Shown piece after piece: positions 27,054 through 35,737 of a stretch of DNA of 64,000 nt (positions are counted from its first letter, which is position 1; each line of letters begins with the position of its first letter). The DNA is taken from positions 1-64,000 of the forward strand of contig CAVOLQ010000001.1 in the NCBI GenBank assembly GCA_963696875.1, read 5' to 3'. This DNA is from Albibacterium sp963696875. GTDB lineage: Bacteria > Bacteroidota > Bacteroidia > Sphingobacteriales > Sphingobacteriaceae. The translations under genes and the position numbers were made by a program. The notes under the pieces are model-generated. The model did not search any database, was not told the DNA's origin, and was given only the letters and a program-made list of their open reading frames with translations.

Positions 27054-27863
27054 ATGAGTAAAATTGCGATTATTGGAAGTGGGAATATAGGGTTTTCATT
27101 GGCTAAAGGACTTGTAAACAAAGAATACTGCCAAGCAAGCGATATTACTTTGACAAGAAGAAGTTTGCATTCAATGAAAAGCGAGGTTGAAGCAGGCTTT
27201 CAAGTAAGCGATCAAAATAGGCTGGCGGTTTTTGGAGCCGATATTATTGTTTTAGCCGTTCTTCCACAACAATTAAATTTAATTTTAGATGAGATATCCG
27301 GAGCTATAAATGCTGAAAAGCAACTTATAGTTTCTGTAGTTTCGGGAGTTACGTGCGAGGATATCAGAAAAAAGATAGGCAATAACGTACAGGTTATTCG
27401 GGCTATGCCGAATACTGCCATTGCGATTGGACAATCTATGACTTGTGTTGCTTCTGATAACGCGGATGACGAAAATATTCAAGAAGTGGTTAAACTTTTT
27501 GAAACTGTTGGAGCAGTGGTGAACATCAATGAAGACTTAATGACTGCTGCAACGGCGTTATGTGCTTGCGGTATTGCTTTTTTCTTACGTTCTATTCGTG
27601 CGGCATCGCAAGGAGGCATAGAGATAGGTTTCCATGCAGATGAAGCATTGAAGATGGCTGTTCAGACCGCAAAAGGAGCAGTAGAATTACTTTTGCAAAA
27701 TCAAAGCCATCCTGAAGGAGAGATCGATAAAGTTACCTCTCCTAAAGGTTGTACCATCGCCGGATTGAATGAAATGGAATACCACGGCTTTAGCTCGTCG
27801 ATGATAAAAGGAATCAAACTTTCAGCATTAAAAGCTGGGGGACTTTATTCAGAAGGGAACTAA
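27054..27863 (+). CDS. proC: Pyrroline-5-carboxylate reductase
   Basis: A 269-residue NAD(P)H enzyme that makes proline from pyrroline-5-carboxylate. The dinucleotide site IIGSGNIGFSLAKGL opens the chain, VIRAMPNTAIAIGQSM is the family motif near the middle, and TSPKGCTIAGLNEME near residues 230-245 forms the C-terminal signature. It lies in the arginine operon between argB and argE, 2 bases before argE. Co-expression couples proline to arginine synthesis, probably because both draw on glutamate semialdehyde chemistry. Confidence 0.95.
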   Translation: MSKIAIIGSGNIGFSLAKGLVNKEYCQASDITLTRRSLHSMKSEVEAGFQVSDQNRLAVFGADIIVLAVLPQQLNLILDEISGAINAEKQLIVSVVSGVTCEDIRKKIGNNVQVIRAMPNTAIAIGQSMTCVASDNADDENIQEVVKLFETVGAVVNINEDLMTAATALCACGIAFFLRSIRAASQGGIEIGFHADEALKMAVQTAKGAVELLLQNQSHPEGEIDKVTSPKGCTIAGLNEMEYHGFSSSMIKGIKLSALKAGGLYSEGN

Positions 27864-27865
27864 GA

Positions 27866-28930
27866 ATGGATATGCAAAAACTTATACAAGATAGTACCAA
27901 TCTGCTGCGTGATTTAATTCGTATCCCATCCTTTAGTAAAGAAGAGAAGCAAACGGGAGATGCAATAGAGCGTTTTTTACAACAACGTGGCGTCAAGACC
28001 TTTCGGAAATTAAACAACGTTTGGGCTTATAATAAATGCTATGATGCAACTAAACCAACCATCCTTCTCAACTCCCATCACGATACCGTAAAGCCGAATA
28101 CTGGTTACATACGCAATCCCTTTTCTCCAGACATTGAGGATGAAAAACTCTATGGCTTAGGGAGCAATGATGCCGGTGGATGTTTGGTATCTTTATTGGC
28201 TACTTTTCTTCATTTTTATCCTCAGGAAAATCTGAATTATAACTTTTGCATAGCCGCTACCGCTGAAGAGGAAATTTCTGGCTTTAATGGACTGGAGCTA
28301 GTTATTCCCGAGTTAGGGCCTTTAGAATTTGCCATCGTAGGAGAGCCAACGTTAATGCAATTGGCTATTGCTGAACGTGGATTGTTAGTCTTAGATTGTG
28401 AAGCTCACGGCAAAGCTGGGCATGCAGCAAGAAAAGAGGGTGATAATGCTATTTACAAAGCATTAAAAGATATTGAATGGTTTAAAAGCTATCGTTTTCC
28501 TAAAGAATCGGATTTATTTGGACCGATTTCAATGACCGTAACTATTATAGAAGCCGGCTCCCAACATAATGTGGTCCCCGCCTCCTGTAAATTCACGGTG
28601 GATATTCGTGTTACAGACGCTTACAAAAATGAAGAGCTCTTAGAAACCATCAAGCAACATGTAGAATGTTCGGTAAATCCTCGCTCTACAAGGTTAAAGC
28701 CGTCTTCAATTGATGCAGAGCACCCTATTGTGCAGGCTGGACTGGCATTAGGCCGGGAAACCTATGGTTCGCCAACCACAAGCGATCAAGCTTTACTCGA
28801 TATTCCCTCTTTAAAAATGGGGCCTGGAGACTCGGCACGTTCGCATATGGCCGATGAATTTATTTATGTTAAAGAAATAGAAGAAGGAATAGCATTATAT
28901 ATTAGGCTATTAGAACAAATAGTTAAATAA
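27866..28930 (+). CDS. argE: M20 family N-acylcitrulline/acylornithine deacylase
   Basis: A 354-residue zinc metallopeptidase-fold hydrolase. Metal-binding motifs are LNSHHDTVKPN (His and Asp), LGSNDAGG, ATAEEEISG (catalytic Glu pair) and VGEPT. The dimerisation domain starts near AERGLLVLDCEAHGKAGHAAR. In a pathway that carbamoylates N-acylornithine, the substrate should be N-acetyl- or N-succinylcitrulline rather than acetylornithine. It follows proC by 2 bases and precedes argH by 36. Confidence 0.92.
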   Translation: MDMQKLIQDSTNLLRDLIRIPSFSKEEKQTGDAIERFLQQRGVKTFRKLNNVWAYNKCYDATKPTILLNSHHDTVKPNTGYIRNPFSPDIEDEKLYGLGSNDAGGCLVSLLATFLHFYPQENLNYNFCIAATAEEEISGFNGLELVIPELGPLEFAIVGEPTLMQLAIAERGLLVLDCEAHGKAGHAARKEGDNAIYKALKDIEWFKSYRFPKESDLFGPISMTVTIIEAGSQHNVVPASCKFTVDIRVTDAYKNEELLETIKQHVECSVNPRSTRLKPSSIDAEHPIVQAGLALGRETYGSPTTSDQALLDIPSLKMGPGDSARSHMADEFIYVKEIEEGIALYIRLLEQIVK

Positions 28931-28966
28931 ACTATTTCAATAGAAGCGGTTAAAAAACCTTATAAA

Positions 28967-30307
28967 ATGAAACTCTGGCAAAAAAATATACAAGTCGAAA
29001 ATTCTGTAGAAAAATTCACAGTTGGGCAGGATCGTGAATTGGATCTCCAATTGGCAGCTTTTGATGTTTTAGGATCTTTGGCACACACTAAAATGTTAAA
29101 GGAAATTGGACTTCTTGAAGAGAGTGAATTGGTGCTGGTAGAAAATGGCCTTAAAGAAATTTATAAGGAAATAGAAGCGGGATCTTTTACCATAGACGAG
29201 CATGTCGAAGACGTACACTCTCAAATTGAGCTGTTATTGACTCAAAGGATTGGCGACTCAGGAAAAAAGATTCACAGCGGAAGATCACGTAACGATCAAG
29301 TTTTGCTAGATTTAAAACTCTTCTTTAGAAGCAAAATTGAAGAAATAATAACGAACACAGAAATATTGTTTAATCAATTTATAGCACTTAGTGAAGAACA
29401 CAAATCTCAATTGATACCAGGATACACCCATTTACAAATCGCAATGCCTTCGTCCTTTGGCTTATGGTTTGGTGCTTATGCGGAGAGTTTGACCGATGAT
29501 TTGCAGCTGATGCTTGCAGCTTGGAAGGTTTGTAATAAAAACCCCTTAGGCTCTGCCGCTGGTTATGGTTCCTCCTTTCCTTTAAATAGAACACTCACAA
29601 CCGAACTATTGGGTTTTGATGATCTTAATTACAATGTGGTATATGCCCAAATGGGAAGAGGCAAAACGGAGCGCATTCTTGCACAAGGAATGAGCAGCAT
29701 AGCAGCCACTTTAGCTAAATTTGCTATGGATGCTTGTCTGTATATCAATCAAAACTTTGATTTTATCTCTTTCCCAGATGAATTGACAACAGGATCGAGT
29801 ATTATGCCTCACAAAAAGAATCCGGACGTATTTGAATTGATCAGAGGTCGTTGCAATAAAATTCAAGCGCTGCCTAATGAAATTGCAATGATGACCACCA
29901 ACTTACCTTCTGGTTATCATCGTGATTTACAATTATTAAAAGAAAATCTGTTCCCTGCTTTTGAATCACTGAACGATTGTTTAAGGATGACGACCTTGAT
30001 GCTTAAAAATATCCAAATCAAGGAAAATATCTTAAATGACAGAAAATATGACTATATTTTCAGTGTTGAGGTAGTAAACAAGGCAGTTTTAGAAGGTGTC
30101 CCTTTTCGTGAAGCCTATAAAAATATTGGATTAGCCATTGAAAATGGGGATTTTGTTCCCTCTAAAGAAATAAATCATAGCCACGAAGGAAGTATTGGGA
30201 ATTTATGTAATGCCGAAATATCAAAAGCTTTTTCTGAGGTTAAAAGTGAATTTAATTTTGAAAAGGTCCAAGAAATATTAGAAACATTGCTTTCGAGCAA
30301 AGATTAA
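28967..30307 (+). CDS. argH: Argininosuccinate lyase
   Basis: 446 residues of the fumarase/aspartase superfamily; cleaves argininosuccinate to arginine and fumarate, the last step. Conserved are HSGRSRNDQVLLDL, PGYTHLQIAMPSSFG, the signature loop GSSIMPHKKNPDVFELIRG (catalytic Ser) and LPSGYHRDLQLLKE. Length is slightly short of the E. coli enzyme but complete. It is followed by pdxJ after 7 bases. Confidence 0.96.
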   Translation: MKLWQKNIQVENSVEKFTVGQDRELDLQLAAFDVLGSLAHTKMLKEIGLLEESELVLVENGLKEIYKEIEAGSFTIDEHVEDVHSQIELLLTQRIGDSGKKIHSGRSRNDQVLLDLKLFFRSKIEEIITNTEILFNQFIALSEEHKSQLIPGYTHLQIAMPSSFGLWFGAYAESLTDDLQLMLAAWKVCNKNPLGSAAGYGSSFPLNRTLTTELLGFDDLNYNVVYAQMGRGKTERILAQGMSSIAATLAKFAMDACLYINQNFDFISFPDELTTGSSIMPHKKNPDVFELIRGRCNKIQALPNEIAMMTTNLPSGYHRDLQLLKENLFPAFESLNDCLRMTTLMLKNIQIKENILNDRKYDYIFSVEVVNKAVLEGVPFREAYKNIGLAIENGDFVPSKEINHSHEGSIGNLCNAEISKAFSEVKSEFNFEKVQEILETLLSSKD

Positions 30308-30314
30308 AAAAGAA

Positions 30315-31031
30315 ATGACCAAATTATCGGTTAATATTAATAAAATAGCCACTATTCGTAATTCTAGGGGCGGCGATACCCCCAATGTTCTTGAAGCAGC
30401 ATTAGCTTGCGAGCGTTTTGGTGCACAAGGAATCACGGTTCACCCTAGGCCCGATGAGCGCCACATCCGCTACCAAGACGTGTTTGATATAAAAGCGCAT
30501 ATTAAAACCGAATTTAATATTGAAGGAAACTGTCGGGAGCAAAAGTTCGTAGATTTAGTAATTGCTAATAAACCGGCCCAAGTTACCTTAGTTCCCGATG
30601 AGCTGGGTCAAATCACTTCCAACCATGGTTGGAATACGATTGCGAACCAATCCTATTTACAAGAAATGGTAAGCTTGTTTCAAAAAGAGGGAATAAGGGT
30701 TTCAATATTTGTAGATCCCGTTGTTGAAATGGTCGAAGCCGCCGCAAAAACAGGAACGGACCGAATCGAACTTTACACAGAAGATTATGCTCTTCAATAT
30801 CCTAAAAATAAAGAGTTAGCGATTAAGCCCTATAAAGAAGCCGCACTGATTGCTCAATCCCTAGGCTTAGGATTAAATGCAGGACATGACCTAAGCTTGG
30901 ATAATCTAAGCTATTTTGCAGAAAATATTCCCGGATTGCTAGAAGTTAGTATTGGTCACGCTTTGATTTCGGATGCTTTATACTTGGGGTTGGAAGAAAC
31001 AATAAAGAGGTATTTGAAAGAACTCAATTAG
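30315..31031 (+). CDS. pdxJ: Pyridoxine 5'-phosphate synthase
   Basis: A 238-residue TIM-barrel enzyme that condenses deoxyxylulose phosphate with 3-amino-1-hydroxyacetone phosphate to make pyridoxine phosphate. Recognisable are the start LSVNINKIATIRNSRGG, ITVHPRPDERHI, QVTLVPDE (active-site Glu), RIELYTEDYA and GLNAGHDLSLDNL. It is the last gene of the arginine operon, 7 bases after argH. Its product is the cofactor of ArgD; whether this explains the linkage is inference. Confidence 0.96.
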   Translation: MTKLSVNINKIATIRNSRGGDTPNVLEAALACERFGAQGITVHPRPDERHIRYQDVFDIKAHIKTEFNIEGNCREQKFVDLVIANKPAQVTLVPDELGQITSNHGWNTIANQSYLQEMVSLFQKEGIRVSIFVDPVVEMVEAAAKTGTDRIELYTEDYALQYPKNKELAIKPYKEAALIAQSLGLGLNAGHDLSLDNLSYFAENIPGLLEVSIGHALISDALYLGLEETIKRYLKELN

Positions 31032-31037
31032 GTTTTA

Positions 31038-31105
31038 GGCGTTAGGTATAAGATTTTAGGTAGAGGCGACTAAGACCTCACACCTAATATCTTATACCTA
31101 ACACC
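31038..31105. terminator. Long inverted repeat between pdxJ and ndk
   Basis: Arms of about 30 bases (31038-31067 and roughly 31073-31105) are near-perfect complements around a six-base loop; both carry the direct phrase TTAGGTATAAGAT followed by TTAGGT. It fills the 76-base gap between two convergent genes and is probably a bidirectional terminator. The simple TTAGG-like wording suggests a repeated intergenic palindrome family. Confidence 0.75.
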
Positions 31106-31107
31106 TG

Positions 31108-31527
31108 TTAATACTGCTCTAGTTTAGAGAAGTAAAAATTTCCCTCGATAGCTGCATTTTCATCAGAATCTGATCCATGAACCGCATTTGCATCAATTGA
31201 TTTAGCATATTTATTACGAATAGTGCCTTCTTCAGCATCGGCAGGATTGGTTGCGCCAATTAGTTTTCTGAAGTCTTCCACTGCATTCTCTTTTTCAAGA
31301 ATAGCAGCTACAATAGGTCCTGAACTCATAAAAGAAACTAGATCTGCATAAAAAGGACGTTCCTTATGCACTTCATAAAAAGCGCCTGCACTTGCTTCCG
31401 TAAGGTGTGTATATTTCATTGCTACAATTTTGAAACCTGCAGCTATGATGTCGTTTAAGATCGCTCCGATATGGCCATTGCTGACCGCATCTGGCTTAAT
31501 CATTGTAAATGTTCTATTTGTTGCCAT
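31108..31527 (-). CDS. ndk: Nucleoside diphosphate kinase
   Basis: 139 residues from the ATG at 31527 (MATNRTFTMIKPDA), the family's usual length; an ATG two codons upstream is also possible. It exchanges the terminal phosphate between NTPs and NDPs. The N-terminal TMIKPDAVSNGHIG is canonical and the catalytic His lies in NAVHGSDSDENA near residue 118. Convergent with pdxJ across a long hairpin. Confidence 0.96.
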   Translation of the reverse strand: MATNRTFTMIKPDAVSNGHIGAILNDIIAAGFKIVAMKYTHLTEASAGAFYEVHKERPFYADLVSFMSSGPIVAAILEKENAVEDFRKLIGATNPADAEEGTIRNKYAKSIDANAVHGSDSDENAAIEGNFYFSKLEQY

Positions 31528-31544
31528 TGTCAATTTTTTTTTTG

Positions 31545-31552
31545 CAAAAATA
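31545..31552 (-). promoter_or_regulatory. -7 promoter element of ndk
   Basis: TATTTTTG on the minus strand is an exact TAnnTTTG, 17 bases before the ndk ATG at 31527. No clear -33 element at the expected spacing. Confidence 0.45.
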
Positions 31553-31638
31553 GACTTTTATTTGGGATTAATGCCTGTTGTTCTGAATAATGCATAAATA
31601 CAATTGAAAGTAACAGTAGTTTTTACTTAAATTTTTTA

Positions 31639-31646
31639 TAGCTTTG
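31639..31646 (+). promoter_or_regulatory. -7 promoter element of the nrnA-like gene
   Basis: TAGCTTTG matches TAnnTTTG and lies 17 bases before the ATG at 31664, with a T-rich stretch in the -33 region. Confidence 0.45.
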
Positions 31647-31663
31647 CTTTCTTAATTGCGAGC

Positions 31664-32674
31664 ATGCTTAAATTGAACATTTTAAAGGAGAAGCTTACTG
31701 AAAAACAAAGGATTGTGGTGACCACACATTATAAACCCGATGGGGATGCAATGGGCTCATCACTTGGACTTTATTATTGGTTGCTAACTCAAGGACATGA
31801 TGTTCAAATTATTGTTCCGTCTGATTATCCTTCTTTTCTTTTTTGGATGCCTGGACAAGAGGATGTCATTGTTTATACCGAACAATTGGACTATTCTCGC
31901 CAGTTAATTGAAGACGCAGATTTAATATTTTGCTTAGATTTTAATCACCTCTCTCGCATTCATGAAATGGAGGACGAGGTTCGCAAGTCCAATGCTCTGA
32001 AAGTAATGATTGATCATCATTTGGCTCCAGAGAATTTTGATGACTTTAGGCATTGGGATAATAGCGCTGCTGCGACTGCACAGTTGGTTTATGACCTAAT
32101 AGTTCACCAAATGAATGATCGAGCAAGTATAACTCCCGATATTGCAACTTGCTTATATACTGGGATTATGACAGATACGGGATCGTTCCGTTTTTCGTCG
32201 ACAACCTCTGAGGTTCATTTGATTATCGCAGATCTAATTAATTTAGGTGCTCAAAATTGGAAAATCCACGAGCATGTTTTTAACAGTTCTACCGAAAACC
32301 GGTTGAAGTTTTTAGGCTTTTGCTTACTGAATCGTTTGGAAGTATTATCTGAATACAATACCGCTCTTTTTTCGGTCTCGAAAGAGGATATTAAGCAGTT
32401 TAATGTTTCTACAGGAGATACCGAAGGGCTTGTAAATTATGCTTTATCTGTTAGCGGTATTCGTTTAGCTGCCCTAATTATTGACCGTAAAGAAAGAATA
32501 AAAATTTCCCTTCGTTCAATTGGTGATTTTCCATGCAATGAAATATGCAGCATTTATTTTCATGGCGGCGGGCATCGAAATGCTGCCGGTGGGAGTTCAG
32601 ACCAGAGCTTAGAGGAGACGGTTGCTACCTTTAAATCTATATTACCTAACTATAAAAATCTTTTAACACAATAA
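31664..32674 (+). CDS. nrnA: DHH-family phosphoesterase, NrnA-like oligoribonuclease / pAp phosphatase
   Basis: 336 residues with the DHH-DHHA1 layout. Metal-binding motifs: TTHYKPDGDAMGSSLG (about residues 19-34), FCLDFNHLSR, MIDHHLAP (the DHH motif, about 116) and GIMTDTGSFRFS. The DHHA1 end FHGGGHRNAAGGSSD binds substrate phosphate. Members degrade short RNA oligomers and dephosphorylate 3'-phosphoadenosine-5'-phosphate. It is 15 bases before the FKBP lipoprotein gene and likely co-transcribed. Confidence 0.9.
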   Translation: MLKLNILKEKLTEKQRIVVTTHYKPDGDAMGSSLGLYYWLLTQGHDVQIIVPSDYPSFLFWMPGQEDVIVYTEQLDYSRQLIEDADLIFCLDFNHLSRIHEMEDEVRKSNALKVMIDHHLAPENFDDFRHWDNSAAATAQLVYDLIVHQMNDRASITPDIATCLYTGIMTDTGSFRFSSTTSEVHLIIADLINLGAQNWKIHEHVFNSSTENRLKFLGFCLLNRLEVLSEYNTALFSVSKEDIKQFNVSTGDTEGLVNYALSVSGIRLAALIIDRKERIKISLRSIGDFPCNEICSIYFHGGGHRNAAGGSSDQSLEETVATFKSILPNYKNLLTQ

Positions 32675-32689
32675 TTCTCAACACAAAAA

Positions 32690-33616
32690 ATGAAAAAATC
32701 AATCATTGTTTTAGCTCTTGCTGCCTTGACTTTTTCTGCTGCATGTCAGAAATTTCAAGAATCCGAGGGTGGTATGCTCTATAAAGTAGTTACCGATAAA
32801 GGGCAGGAAAAAATTAAAGAAGGCGACTTCGTATCCTTTGGCGCAGTAATCAAAACTGATAGCGATTCCACCTTATTAAGTACCTACGATTCTGGTCAAC
32901 CTAGCTTTATGGCTATTCAGGCTCCTATGTTTGCGGGTGATATTATGTCAGCTTTCTTAAAACTAGGAAGTGGAGACAGCGCAATATTCAAATTGAATAT
33001 CGATAGCATGGAAGCACACGGAATGCCTAGACCACCAGAAACTAAAGGCACTCATATTGTTTATGAAATAAAAGTTAATCACGTTATTCCAAAAGGCGAA
33101 TTAACCGATAGCGCATTCCATGCTCAAATTGAAAAGTATATCGAATCAGAGCAAGAGAAAGTGAAAAACGCGGAAGCTGAAAATATTAAAAAATATATTG
33201 ACAAAAATAAGTTGAATGTAAAAACCACCGCGTCGGGCATCAATTATGTGATTGAGACGGAAGGAAAGGGCCCTGTTGCGAGTATTGGAGATACCGTTGT
33301 TGTAGACTATACTGGTAGATTCTTGCACGGCAAAGCTTTTGATACTAGCTTTGAAGATATAGCTAAAAAGGAAAGTTTATTCGACGAGCGTCGTCCTTAT
33401 GAGCCTATACGTATTCCTGCTGGACTAGGGAATGTTATTCCAGGTTGGGATGAGGCATTAACGACTTTCCCAGAGGGAACAAAGGCTCTTATCATCCTTC
33501 CTTCAAAGCTTGCTTATGGGGAACAAGGTGCAATGACTATTGGACCATATACTCCATTGGTTTTTGAAATCGTTATTGTAGATGTAATCCCTCAAAAGGG
33601 CGAAACGAAAGAATAA
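32690..33616 (+). CDS. FKBP-type peptidyl-prolyl isomerase lipoprotein
   Basis: 308 residues. A lipoprotein signal ends at LTFSAAC (Cys about residue 19), so it is membrane anchored outside the cytoplasm. Two FKBP-like units are present: a degenerate one at about 40-150 (EGDFVSFGAVIKTD...MPRPPETKGTHIVYEIKV) and a complete one at about 180-300 (IGDTVVVDYTGRFLHGKAFDTS, VIPGWDEALTTFPEGTKALIILPSKLAYG). It should help fold exported proteins. A strong terminator follows. Confidence 0.92.
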   Translation: MKKSIIVLALAALTFSAACQKFQESEGGMLYKVVTDKGQEKIKEGDFVSFGAVIKTDSDSTLLSTYDSGQPSFMAIQAPMFAGDIMSAFLKLGSGDSAIFKLNIDSMEAHGMPRPPETKGTHIVYEIKVNHVIPKGELTDSAFHAQIEKYIESEQEKVKNAEAENIKKYIDKNKLNVKTTASGINYVIETEGKGPVASIGDTVVVDYTGRFLHGKAFDTSFEDIAKKESLFDERRPYEPIRIPAGLGNVIPGWDEALTTFPEGTKALIILPSKLAYGEQGAMTIGPYTPLVFEIVIVDVIPQKGETKE

Positions 33617-33660
33617 TTCTCAAATAAAAGTCTCTTTTTAAGGACGATTTGCAATGAAGG

Positions 33661-33693
33661 AACGCCTTTCGGAACACTCGGAAGGCGTTTTTT
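33661..33693 (+). terminator. Intrinsic terminator after the FKBP gene
   Basis: AACGCCTT (33661-33668) pairs with AAGGCGTT (33682-33689), with an inner repeat of CGGAA in the loop, followed directly by a T run. It ends the nrnA-FKBP transcript. Confidence 0.92.
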
Positions 33694-33793
33694 ATTTGGA
33701 TAGATTTATTCCAGAGAAAAGCATTATATATATTCTTTAATTACATGGCATAAATGGTTATCACTATGCCCTCGTGTTTACTTATATAATTTT

Positions 33794-34558
33794 ATGCAAT
33801 TAACAGACACCCATACACACATTTATTATCACGAGGGCGAGGCGCTGAGACAGCAGCTACAGCGTTGCTTTGATAATAATATTGATCGTTTATTTCTTCC
33901 GAACGTAGATGTGCAGTCTATAGTCAAAGTTATGAATACTGTTCATGCTTTTCCTGAGAACTGTTTTCCCATGCTCGGGCTTCATCCGTGTAGTGTTGGT
34001 ACGGATTTTTTGACGGATTTAGCAAGTATTAAGGCTGAAATTTCCCGCTCTAAAATTGTCGCTATTGGAGAAATAGGGCTTGATTTATATTGGGATAAAG
34101 AAACGTTGGAAATACAGAAAGAAGCTTTCCGAATTCAAGTGTCCTGGGCGAAGGAATTAAATTTGCCTATAGTTATTCATTGTCGAGATGCCTTCGATGA
34201 ACTATTTGAGTTGTTGGAGGAATTAAATGATGATAGGCTTTTTGGCATTTTTCATTGTTTTACTGGGAGTTTTGAACAAGCTAAACATGCGATATCATTA
34301 GGGTTTTACTTGGGAATTGGCGGAGTTGTAACCTTTAAGAATGCTGGTTTAGATCTGGTTGTTAAACAAATTGAATTAAAGCACATCGTTCTTGAGACAG
34401 ATGCTCCATACTTGGCCCCAGTTCCCCTTCGAGGGAAAGCAAATGAGAGCAGCTACCTTATTTATATTGCTCAAAAAGTTGCAGATTTACATGAAATTTC
34501 GATTGAGGAAGTCGCCAGAATTACTACGGAAAATTCAAAGCTAGTTTTTAAGGTATAG
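33794..34558 (+). CDS. tatD: TatD-family metal-dependent DNase
   Basis: A 254-residue amidohydrolase-fold nuclease. Metal ligands are visible in order: DTHTHIY at the N-terminus, GEIGLDLYW (Glu), VIHCRDA (His), FHCFTGS (His) and LETDAPYLAP (Asp). Members act on 3' ends of DNA and RNA. It sits 31 bases before the asparaginase gene. The closest Bacteroidota paralogues are called TatD or YcfH; these cannot be separated here. Confidence 0.93.
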   Translation: MQLTDTHTHIYYHEGEALRQQLQRCFDNNIDRLFLPNVDVQSIVKVMNTVHAFPENCFPMLGLHPCSVGTDFLTDLASIKAEISRSKIVAIGEIGLDLYWDKETLEIQKEAFRIQVSWAKELNLPIVIHCRDAFDELFELLEELNDDRLFGIFHCFTGSFEQAKHAISLGFYLGIGGVVTFKNAGLDLVVKQIELKHIVLETDAPYLAPVPLRGKANESSYLIYIAQKVADLHEISIEEVARITTENSKLVFKV

Positions 34559-34589
34559 CTCATTTAATGAATCCTAATTTGAATTAAAA

Positions 34590-35618
34590 ATGAATAAAAT
34601 ATTTGTACTTTATACTGGAGGGACCATTGGGATGGTTATGGATGACAAAACCGATAGCTTTGTTCCTTTCGATTTTGATTTAATAAGTCGCAACGTTCCG
34701 GAGCTAAATAGGCTTAATTATGAACTAACAATTCATTCTTTTGATACTATTATCGATTCGTCCAATATGCAGCCTAATATTTGGGTAGAAATGGTGCTTT
34801 TGATTAAGGAAAATTATGATGCCTATGATGGGTTTGTGATTCTTCATGGATCGGATACCATGGCATTTACGGCGTCCGCTTTAAGTTTTATGTTCGAAGG
34901 CTTGCAGAAGCCTATCATTCTTTCTGGCTCGCAATTGCCAATCGGAGAAATAAGAACAGACGCTAGGGAGAATTTGATTACCGCATTAGAAATAGCTTCT
35001 GCTAAGAAAGATGGCCAATCATTAGTTCAAGAGGTTGGCATTTTTTTTAATAGCCAGCTTTATCGCGGTAATCGTACGTTTAAATACAATTCGGCAAAAT
35101 TTGAAGCTTTTAGGTCGCCAAACTATCCTGTGCTGGTAGATGCCGGTGTCCATTTAAAATATAATGAATCGGCTTTGCTTAATAATAGCGGTAAAGAGTT
35201 TTTAGTTCATACACGTCTGGACAACTCAATTTCAATTTTGAAACTTTATCCTGGAATTCACAAAAAGGTAGTTAAAGCCGTCTTGGAATCAGATGCCCGA
35301 TCGGTAATCATGGAAACCTTTGGAACTGGAAATACCACTACTGATGCCTGGTTTTTAGATATGTTGAGAGAATCTATCAACAATGGTAAAAATATTCTGG
35401 ATATATCTCAGTGTAAAGTGGGTTCTGTAGAGTTGGGGAGGTATGAAACCAGTAAATGGTTAAAAGATATGGGTGTACTAAGTGGCTTCGATATGACTTT
35501 TGAAGCGGCGGTTACAAAATTAATGTATTTGCAAGGGAGAATGGAAAGCCAGTCCGAAGTAGCGCAATGGGTTAGCGTTGATCTTAGAGGAGAGTTGACT
35601 GCAATTAATGAAGATTAA
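34590..35618 (+). CDS. ansA: Type I L-asparaginase
   Basis: 342 residues, no signal peptide, so cytoplasmic. It hydrolyses asparagine to aspartate and ammonia. The first catalytic Thr is in LYTGGTIGM (about residues 7-15); the second threonine motif is in FVILHGSDTMAFTASALSF with the Ser/Lys partners in GSQLPIGE and nearby. Length and N-terminus match the cytoplasmic AnsA type. It converges on carB with a hairpin between. Confidence 0.94.
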   Translation: MNKIFVLYTGGTIGMVMDDKTDSFVPFDFDLISRNVPELNRLNYELTIHSFDTIIDSSNMQPNIWVEMVLLIKENYDAYDGFVILHGSDTMAFTASALSFMFEGLQKPIILSGSQLPIGEIRTDARENLITALEIASAKKDGQSLVQEVGIFFNSQLYRGNRTFKYNSAKFEAFRSPNYPVLVDAGVHLKYNESALLNNSGKEFLVHTRLDNSISILKLYPGIHKKVVKAVLESDARSVIMETFGTGNTTTDAWFLDMLRESINNGKNILDISQCKVGSVELGRYETSKWLKDMGVLSGFDMTFEAAVTKLMYLQGRMESQSEVAQWVSVDLRGELTAINED

Positions 35619-35674
35619 TTGATTGCTGACCACCAAAGGTTATCAATTTCAGAAAGCAATTTTATCTTTAAATT

Positions 35675-35723
35675 AAAAAACCTAAAACCGTATTTGCCTA
35701 ATGGTTTACGATTTTAGGTTTTT
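35675..35723. terminator. Hairpin between convergent ansA and carB
   Basis: AAAAACCTAAAACCGTA and TACGATTTTAGGTTTTT pair over about 17 bases with one mismatch, loop about 14 bases. A-rich on one side and T-rich on the other, so it can end transcription in both directions. Confidence 0.85.
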
Positions 35724-35737
35724 AGAAGAACTAAGAT

